Origin: Betaproteobacteria bacterium
GTDB lineage: Bacteria; Pseudomonadota; Gammaproteobacteria; Burkholderiales; Rhodocyclaceae
NCBI GenBank assembly: GCA_016234745.1
Contig: JACRAR010000030.1
Coordinates: 185,722 to 249,721, forward strand
Direction of reading: 5' to 3'
DNA: 64,000 bases
Of this stretch, positions 58,479 through 64,000 are shown in pieces (position 1 is the stretch's first letter; every line of letters begins with the position of its first letter). Under the pieces are notes generated by a model. The model was not told where the DNA came from. It ran no database searches and worked only from the letters and a program-made list of their open reading frames with translations. A program made the translations under genes and the position numbers.

Positions 58479-58549
58479 CGCAGTCCTCCCGATGGGCTGC
58501 TCCCGCCTGCGCCCAGATGAATGTTTTCGGCGTGTGTAATTTGACTCAT
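58475..58549 (-). CDS. 24-codon ORF coupled to the DmsB-like gene
   Basis: ATG 58549 has a strong ribosome-binding site (GGAGGAG, 3-9 bp upstream). The 24-residue product (MSQITHAENIHLGAGGSSPS, then GGLR) ends in an ATGA overlap with the DmsB-like start. It could be a leader peptide that sets translation of the subunit, or the stub of a deleted catalytic-subunit gene. No family match is visible. Confidence 0.5.
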   Translation of the reverse strand: MSQITHAENIHLGAGGSSPSGGLR

Positions 58550-58891
58550 CGTCTCCTCCGGTACAGCCGATATTATGATACAGATTGTTAGATATTATTG
58601 CATAGTTTTGTATCAGAATAATAGTCCACCGCGGTGATTGCAACAAGGCTGGATAATCAGCGGACGTTGACGCAGGTCAATAGATCAAGTGATACACTTT
58701 CGGCGGTTTATTGGTATAAAGTTGTATCTATTTTTGAATCAGGCCTTCGCCCCAATGACCCAAGGACAACTTTCCGCGTAGCGCCAGGGCGCGGATGCGC
58801 TACTGCGAGGCACGCGGCTATGCTGAATGCCTGCGCCAGCGGCAAGCCAGAGTTTGAACCGAAACCGATCAACACAACACGAGGAAACAAC

Positions 58892-61210
58892 ATGAGCGAC
58901 ACACTGCAACCCGGACTGACTGCAATCAAGGACATCTTCCGGAAGGCGCACAGCGAGGGGCGGACCTCGCTGTTCGAGCATGAGGTTTACCGGCTGCTCG
59001 CCATGGCCGGTATCGCCTCGACGCCAAAATACGAAGTGGTCGCCGGCGGGGTCGAGCCGGCGGACGCACTCCTGGCGTCTTTCCCCGGCAGCCGGGTGGT
59101 GGTGAAGATCGTCTCCAGCAGCATTGCCCACAAGTCCGACGTGGGCGGTGTCGCCATCGTGGCCAACCAGCCGGCGGCAGTACGAACCGCCTGCCAAAAC
59201 ATGCTCGGGTCGTTGTCGAAACAGGACATCGCGGGGCTGATGCTGACGGAGTTCGTCGCAGCCGACACCGCTGGTGCAGGCAACGAGCTCCTGGTCGGTA
59301 TCCGCAACACGCGCGAGTTCGGCATGATCCTCAGCGCCGGGATAGGCGGCATCGACACCGAGCTGTTTGCCGCAGGCTCCCGTCGCGGTCAGGCCGTCGT
59401 GTCGGCGTCGACCGCGCTGACCACTGCCGAGGAATTCCTTGAGCTTTTCAAACCGACCATTGCCTATCGGAAGATCGCCGGACAGACGCGGGGAGGCCGG
59501 CAGCTGGTGACCGACGAAACCCTCCTGCAGTGCTTCGGCGCCTTCATCCGCCTCGCGAACAACTGCGCGACAGGCAACCCCGAGACCGACTTCGTCATCG
59601 AGGAACTGGAAGTCAATCCCTTCACCTGCGCGAAAGGCGCGCTCGTCGCGCTCGATGGATTGTGCCGCTTCGGCCGGCCGCAGGCCATCCGCCCGCCGCG
59701 GCCCCAGGCCAAGATCAACAAGCTGCTGCACCCGGCTTCGATCGGCATCATTGGCGCATCCGCCACGCGCATGAACTTCGGCCGGATCACCCTGAAGAAC
59801 ATCATTGCATCTGGTTATGACAAGTCGCGGTTGCTCGTCATCAATCCCGACGGCCAGGAAGTCGATGGCGTGCGTTGCGCACTGAGCCTGGCTGCGCTGG
59901 AGCAGAAGCTGGACCTCTTGATCCTCGCGGTGACCGCCGATGTCGCCTTCGGCATCATCGATGAGGTGATCAAAACCGATGCCGTGGAATCGGTGCTGCT
60001 GATCCCCGGGGGAATGGGGGAAACCGAGGCGAGCAGGGAGCCTGCCCGGCGGATGCTGGAGACGATCGATGCCGCCCGGCGCGAGGGACGCGGACCAGTG
60101 TTCGTCGGCGGGAACTGCCTGGGCATCATCTCGCACCCCGGCAACTACGATTCCTGGTTCATTCCCGAGGAACGCCTGCCGAGAACCCAGAAGAAGGCGC
60201 AACGCAGTTCGGCGCTCATCAGCCAGAGCGGTGCCTTCCTGGTCACGCGGCTCAGCAAGAACCCGTGGCTCGATCCGGCCTACATGGTCGCCTTGGGCAA
60301 CCAGAACGACATCACGCACGGCGACATGGTCGAGAACTTCGCGGGTAAACCGGGCATCCATGTGATCGGGGCGTACGTCGAAGGATTCAAGGATCTTGAC
60401 GGACTGGCTTTGGCGAAAGCCGTGCGCAAGGCGACCCTGGCCGGCAAGCAGGTCGTCATCTACAAGGCGGCGCAGTCTACAGCGGGCGGACGCGCCGCAA
60501 TGGGCCACACCGCCTCGATCGCCGGCGACTATGAGGTCTGCCTGTCCGTGCTTACGCAAGCCGGCGCGATCGTCGCCAGTGATGTCAGCGAGTTCAGCGA
60601 CCTGTTCTACGTCGCCGACTGCATGCGCGATAAGGTGGTCAACGGCAAGCGACTCGGCTCCGTGGCTGGCGCTGGCTACGACACGGTGGCGATTTCTGAC
60701 AGCACCCAGGTGGGCGACTTCGCCATGTCGCTGGCGACGATCAGTCCCGCCACCCGCGAACGGTTCATGGCCATTCTGAAGGCCAAGAAGCTCGATGCAC
60801 TCATGGAAGTCCGGAACCCGTTCGACATCAACCCGGCGGCGGACGACGACGCGCACCTGCTGTGCATCGAGGCCATGGCCGCTGAGCCGGACGTCGACGC
60901 CGTCGTCGCCGGACTCGACCCGACCTCGCCCGTGGTCAGATCGCTCAAGACGAGCGCGCGGCCGGGCTACGACATTGACAGCCCGGAGAGCATCGTCCAG
61001 ACGCTGCCGGTGCTGGTTGCCTCCTGCAAGAAACCCATCGTCGCTGTCATAGACGGCGGTGCGCTGTTCGACCCGATGGCCGACAAGCTGATGGAGCAGG
61101 GCGTCTGCATCTTCCGCTCGAGCGAGCGCGCAACGCGGGCGCTCGTCCGCTATACCGAGGCGCGATTGCGTGCGGCGCGCCTGCGTGGGGAAGCAGCGCC
61201 TGGCGCCTAG
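58892..61210 (+). CDS. NDP-forming acyl-CoA synthetase (acetate-CoA ligase family), permuted
   Basis: A 772-residue ligase that makes an acyl-CoA from acid, CoA and ATP through a phospho-His intermediate. The ATP-grasp domain comes first (about 15-245: GSRVVVKIVSSSIAHKSDVGGVAI, FVIEELEVNPF). The CoA-binding Rossmann domain follows (about 262-390: HPASIGIIGASATRMNFG), then the ligase domains (SALISQSGAFLVTRLS, MGHTASIAGDYEV). In the common fused form the CoA-binding part leads. The start at 58892 has GAGGAAAC upstream. The acyl substrate is unknown. Confidence 0.88.
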   Translation: MSDTLQPGLTAIKDIFRKAHSEGRTSLFEHEVYRLLAMAGIASTPKYEVVAGGVEPADALLASFPGSRVVVKIVSSSIAHKSDVGGVAIVANQPAAVRTACQNMLGSLSKQDIAGLMLTEFVAADTAGAGNELLVGIRNTREFGMILSAGIGGIDTELFAAGSRRGQAVVSASTALTTAEEFLELFKPTIAYRKIAGQTRGGRQLVTDETLLQCFGAFIRLANNCATGNPETDFVIEELEVNPFTCAKGALVALDGLCRFGRPQAIRPPRPQAKINKLLHPASIGIIGASATRMNFGRITLKNIIASGYDKSRLLVINPDGQEVDGVRCALSLAALEQKLDLLILAVTADVAFGIIDEVIKTDAVESVLLIPGGMGETEASREPARRMLETIDAARREGRGPVFVGGNCLGIISHPGNYDSWFIPEERLPRTQKKAQRSSALISQSGAFLVTRLSKNPWLDPAYMVALGNQNDITHGDMVENFAGKPGIHVIGAYVEGFKDLDGLALAKAVRKATLAGKQVVIYKAAQSTAGGRAAMGHTASIAGDYEVCLSVLTQAGAIVASDVSEFSDLFYVADCMRDKVVNGKRLGSVAGAGYDTVAISDSTQVGDFAMSLATISPATRERFMAILKAKKLDALMEVRNPFDINPAADDDAHLLCIEAMAAEPDVDAVVAGLDPTSPVVRSLKTSARPGYDIDSPESIVQTLPVLVASCKKPIVAVIDGGALFDPMADKLMEQGVCIFRSSERATRALVRYTEARLRAARLRGEAAPGA

Positions 61211-61240
61211 CCTAACAAAGTAGGCCCCCGGCTAACCCGC

Positions 61241-62239
61241 TTATTCCACCGTATATTCGAACAAGCTGGTGGGTCGGCCGGAGGCTTTGCTGCGTCCGAC
61301 CACCATGACATTGCCCGGCCCGGACTGGAAATTCGCCTCGAAGACATTGCCGTTGCGGACCAGTCGTTCCCACTTGCCGTCGTGGATGGCGACGATCTCC
61401 TCGAAGGCATCGGCGCGATAGCGCAAGCGGTAAGCCTTGCCCGCCTGCAGATGCCCAACCAAAGGCGCTTCGAGCACCACCAGGTCCTGGTGGTTCTGTT
61501 CGAAGACATGCACGAATTCGCGAAATCCAGGAGTGCGTGCCGCCTGGCTCAGCGCCTCGCCGCTGACACCGGCGTGGAACAGCCCCGGATCAACCTGCGG
61601 CATGGTCTCGAACTCGGCCTTGGAAATGCCGGCCACCGCAACGCCGCGCCAGTTAGGGTCCTGCGACCAGTGGGTGAATTTGATCTGCTGCGGCTCGGCG
61701 AAAAAATATAGCGGGTCGAGCTTTTTCTTGTACTTGTCGTCATTCACGTAACCCGCGCCCCAGGTTGGATCGACGATGCGCCAGGCGCCGTTGATCTTTA
61801 CCAGGTTCCAGGCGTGGTTCTCGCTGTCGAACACGGTATTCGGCGGCACGCCATAGGCCTTGGCATAGCCGGAGAGCTTGGTTGCGTCCAGCCCGGCGTG
61901 GCGGGCCAACTCGCGGTACAGCACCGCATAGCCGTCGCAAATGCTGCTGCGTTTGGCCAGCACCTGCTCGGCCGTGACATTCGGATCGCGCACATGCCCC
62001 GCCAGATAGGCGTCGAGGTCGTAGCTGACGCGATCGGCGATCCAGCGGAAGATCACCCAGGCCTTGTCGGCCTCGGTCTTGGCGTTGCTTGTCAGATAGG
62101 CGGCCAGGGCCGGCACCGAGCTTTCCGCGACCGCCGGCGCGGCCAGCGCGTGGCGTTCGAGTTCCGGGCTGCCGACTGCGGCGAGCGCCGGCTGGAGACA
62201 AAGCAGATGCAGTGCGATTACTGTGGAAAAATGCCTCAT
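61241..62239 (-). CDS. Secreted transglutaminase-like protein
   Basis: A 332-residue protein with a signal peptide (cleavage near ALAAVG, residue 21) and a transglutaminase-like core carrying the papain-type triad: Cys in SSICDGYAVLYRE, His in ENHAWNLVKI and Asp in VDPTWGAG. A beta-rich C-terminal half follows. Bacterial relatives are periplasmic proteases or peptide cross-linkers. Start codons at 62239 and 62248 both fit. It stands alone. Confidence 0.85.
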   Translation of the reverse strand: MRHFSTVIALHLLCLQPALAAVGSPELERHALAAPAVAESSVPALAAYLTSNAKTEADKAWVIFRWIADRVSYDLDAYLAGHVRDPNVTAEQVLAKRSSICDGYAVLYRELARHAGLDATKLSGYAKAYGVPPNTVFDSENHAWNLVKINGAWRIVDPTWGAGYVNDDKYKKKLDPLYFFAEPQQIKFTHWSQDPNWRGVAVAGISKAEFETMPQVDPGLFHAGVSGEALSQAARTPGFREFVHVFEQNHQDLVVLEAPLVGHLQAGKAYRLRYRADAFEEIVAIHDGKWERLVRNGNVFEANFQSGPGNVMVVGRSKASGRPTSLFEYTVE

Positions 62240-62251
62240 GGACGGCATCAA

Positions 62252-62706
62252 TTCCTGACTCCAGCCAGTTCACGCTTTAGAAAAACGGCCAGCAGCAAGA
62301 ATTTATCGAGGATGAAAATGTTGAAATGTGGCATAAGTCACTCCTGCCCGGATTCAATTAAGGTTACTCTATCACCAAGTCTGGGCCGCAATAGCGACCG
62401 GCGCATGCTCTGATAAACTGTATTCATTGAAAAGCCAAGCAAGCCAGATGGCGGCGACAGAGCCTCCATCTGGACTGAAATACCGAGTATTCATTGCAGA
62501 GATGAAACCATGGGCATGTTTGAACTGATCAGATCGAACAGTGGCATCGTGAAAAGTGCATGCCCGCTTTTGGCCTGCGCCATCCCGATGCAATGGCGAC
62601 CGTGATCGATGTTCCGGTGCGGCCGGTGGTGCCAATTGATGTTCTGCGGGCAGGAGCAAAGCTGGTTCCCATCGGCAACCTGGAAGTTCCGATCACCTCT
62701 GAACGT
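62252..62706. other. Gap upstream of the prepilin genes
   Basis: It holds the divergent control region between the transglutaminase-like gene and the prepilins. A 31-codon ORF at 62510 is not supported by any motif. The plus frame continuous with the prepilin gene is open back to 62560 but lacks a prepilin leader there. Confidence 0.4.
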
Positions 62707-63270
62707 TTGAGGCAGCGCATCCGATGGATCCGGCCCCAGCATGGTTTTACGCTCGTCGAACTGGTCGTCGTGATGATCGTCATCGCCATATTGGCGGTGG
62801 CGGTCGTGCCAAGATTCAGCCTGCTGAGCGGCTTTGACGAAGTGGGGTATCGCGACAAGGTCAAGGCGACGCTCGAATTCGCCCGCAAGGCTGCAGTCGC
62901 ACAGCGGCGCTATGTTTGCGTCACGAAAAACGGCAACGGACTGGTGCTGACCCGTGACCTGCGCGACCCAGACCCGCTCACCTTCGCTTCCGTTACCGCT
63001 GCAACCTGTCCCAATGCCGGCAGCAGTCAGGTGACGCTGCCGGCGCCCGACACCGCAGCCTGCGGCGGCGCCACAGCTGGAAACGAAATCTGTGCCCCGG
63101 CCAATAGCACCAGCATCACGCTTTCCGCTCCCGCCACGCTGTTGATTTTCAATCCTCTGGGCCAGCCTTCGAGCACGGCGAATTGTTCGACGACCAATTT
63201 TTGCTATACCGTGACGGGCACTGACGCCTATACCATCACCGTTGAAGCGGAGACCGGCTATGTGCATTGA
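62707..63270 (+). CDS. Type IV prepilin-like protein (GspH/MshC type)
   Basis: The prepilin peptidase motif is QHG|FTLVELVVVMIVIAILAV, followed by a soluble domain with Cys pairs (VCVTKNG, TAATCPNAGSS, NCSTTNFCYTV). A TTG at 62707 gives a 13-residue basic leader (LRQRIRWIRPQHG), the usual length; the open frame upstream to 62560 would give a 62-residue leader. No ideal ribosome-binding site is seen, so the start is uncertain. It is followed by a second prepilin with overlapping ends, as in MSHA-type pilus clusters. Confidence 0.75.
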   Translation: MRQRIRWIRPQHGFTLVELVVVMIVIAILAVAVVPRFSLLSGFDEVGYRDKVKATLEFARKAAVAQRRYVCVTKNGNGLVLTRDLRDPDPLTFASVTAATCPNAGSSQVTLPAPDTAACGGATAGNEICAPANSTSITLSAPATLLIFNPLGQPSSTANCSTTNFCYTVTGTDAYTITVEAETGYVH

Positions 63271-63865
63271 CCGGGCAACCCTCCGCAATAGATTGCAACG
63301 CGGCCTGAGCCTGATCGAACTGATCGTCTTCATCGTCATCGTCAGCGTGGGTCTGGCGGGGATACTTACCGTGCTCGACATTACCACCCGGGGCAGTGTC
63401 GATCCAATGATCCGCAAGCAGATGCTATCGATCGCCGAAGCGCTATTGGAAGAAGTGCAATTGCAACCGTTTACCTGGTGCGATCCCAACGATGCCAATG
63501 CGCTGACCGCGACCTCTGCGGCAGGCTGCGCAACCATGGCTGAAAATCCTGGCGTGCCCGGAGCCGAATCGGCGCAAACCCGAACCAGCGTGGCGACGCC
63601 GTTCAACAACGTCAACGACTACAACGGCTGCGGCCCAAGTGTCGCCGCCTGCAATCTCGCCAGTCCCATCCCGAGCATCAGCGGTATCTACACTTCTCCG
63701 GCCGGTTACAGCGCTACCATCAGCGTGACTTCCGAAGCGCTCAACGGCGTTGGCGACGCGACGGCAAGCTCGGCCTCGCTGCGCATCAAAGTCACCGTCA
63801 GTCACGGCAGCGACAGCATCATTATGGAAGGCTATCGCACTCGTTATGCGCCGAACTTCTACTAG
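63260..63865 (+). CDS. Type IV prepilin-like protein (MshD/PilV type)
   Basis: A 201-residue prepilin: basic leader RNRLQRG| then LSLIELIVFIVIVSVGLAGIL, with Glu5 conserved. The soluble part is rich in Ala, Ser and Thr, with Cys pairs (FTWCDPND, GCATM, YNGCGPSVAAC). The start at 63260 overlaps the end of the previous prepilin and has GGAG upstream. The stop TAG is part of a CTAG tetramer directly followed by an IS5-family element, so later genes of the pilus cluster may be beyond that element. Confidence 0.8.
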   Translation: MCIDRATLRNRLQRGLSLIELIVFIVIVSVGLAGILTVLDITTRGSVDPMIRKQMLSIAEALLEEVQLQPFTWCDPNDANALTATSAAGCATMAENPGVPGAESAQTRTSVATPFNNVNDYNGCGPSVAACNLASPIPSISGIYTSPAGYSATISVTSEALNGVGDATASSASLRIKVTVSHGSDSIIMEGYRTRYAPNFY

Positions 63866-64000
63866 GGTCTGTTCACAATTACTGAAGCCAGATGAGAGTG
63901 CAAGTCAAACAAATGAATGACAGGAAGCTGGATGCGAGCTTGTCATATCTCGTGGCGATTCGCCTGAAGTGCTTTATGCGATTGAAGAAGCGCTCGATGA
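63866..64000 (-). mobile_element. IS5-family element, partial (runs out of the window)
   Basis: The element appears to begin GGTCTGTTCACAATTA directly after a CTAG, which matches the YTAR target of the IS5 group. The minus strand carries the end of the transposase gene. The far end is outside the window. Confidence 0.7.
63879..63998 (-). CDS. IS5-family transposase C-terminus, partial
   Basis: The last 39 codons, IERFFNRIKHFRRIATRYDK and LASSFLSFICLTCTLIWLQ, then TAA at 63879-63881. This is the diagnostic C-terminal helix of IS5/IS427-type DDE transposases, with the catalytic Glu in the first residues. The rest of the gene is off the right edge. Confidence 0.88.
   Translation of the reverse strand: MERFFNRIKHFRRIATRYDKLASSFLSFICLTCTLIWLQ

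Noticed and set aside
58739..60856. Minus-strand open frame of 705 codons opposite the acyl-CoA synthetase
   Set aside because: It is a GC-rich antisense shadow with no ribosome-binding site or family motif; the plus strand has strong domain similarity.

Overview
The window looks like the chromosome of a betaproteobacterium. The housekeeping genes (ftsK-lolA, trxB, glnB, nadE, argG/argF/argD, rpsT, a DUF2788 protein, YajQ and a CobD/CbiB-family protein) are all of betaproteobacterial type. A Rhodocyclales or Sterolibacteriaceae-like organism is an inference, suggested by the DUF1302/DUF1329/RND/YCF48 cassette, the UbiD-family decarboxylase with a Liv-type importer, and the orphan DmsB/DmsC-like pair. 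No 16S gene or other decisive marker is present.

Layout. (1) 1-6.8 kb: a four-gene minus-strand operon (YCF48 repeat protein, RND/MMPL permease, DUF1302 outer-membrane protein, DUF1329 protein). It is read from a good sigma70 promoter with a TetR-like palindrome at its start point, and is probably a route for moving a hydrophobic compound across the envelope. (2) 6.8-21.3 kb: an accessory, rearranged region. An IS110-family element (transposase 7256-8281) is followed by truncated GST, LigB-type dioxygenase and MFS genes. Next comes a long translationally coupled efflux cluster (two ABC-2 permeases, a double ABC ATPase, HlyD and TolC proteins, an RND pump with a large in-frame deletion, and a 5'-truncated adaptor). 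Small Met- and His-rich ORFs follow, then a second IS110-family transposase cut by a complete IS630-family element. (3) 21.3-23.9 kb: a chemoreceptor, a truncated STAS gene and tRNA-Ala(CGC). (4) 23.9-42.2 kb: mostly core genes: lolA, ftsK, a Crp-family regulator, trxB, an Smr protein, glnB, nadE, a thiolase, a CobD/CbiB-like protein, a Nudix hydrolase, YajQ, a large unknown TPR-like protein, ppnP, argG/argF/argD, a ParA-like ATPase and rpsT. (5) 42.2-49.8 kb: a probable single transcription unit of diguanylate cyclase, UbiD-family decarboxylase, periplasmic binding protein and LivHMGF transporter, suggesting uptake and decarboxylation of a carboxylic, possibly aromatic, acid. (6) 49.9-53.1 kb: a LytS/LytTR-type two-component system with a small protein, bracketed by copies of a 27-bp repeat. 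(7) 53.2-61.2 kb: small unknown proteins, a CheZ-like protein, a long-form hisG coupled to xdhC, an orphan DmsB/DmsC pair preceded by a 24-codon coupled ORF, and a domain-permuted NDP-forming acyl-CoA synthetase. (8) 61.2-64 kb: a secreted transglutaminase-like protein, two prepilin genes, and the end of an IS5-family element running out of the window.

Most neighbouring genes on the minus strand overlap by ATGA, so much of the window is organised in tightly coupled operons. The clearest signs of recent rearrangement lie between 7 and 23 kb. No CRISPR array, rRNA or prophage was seen.
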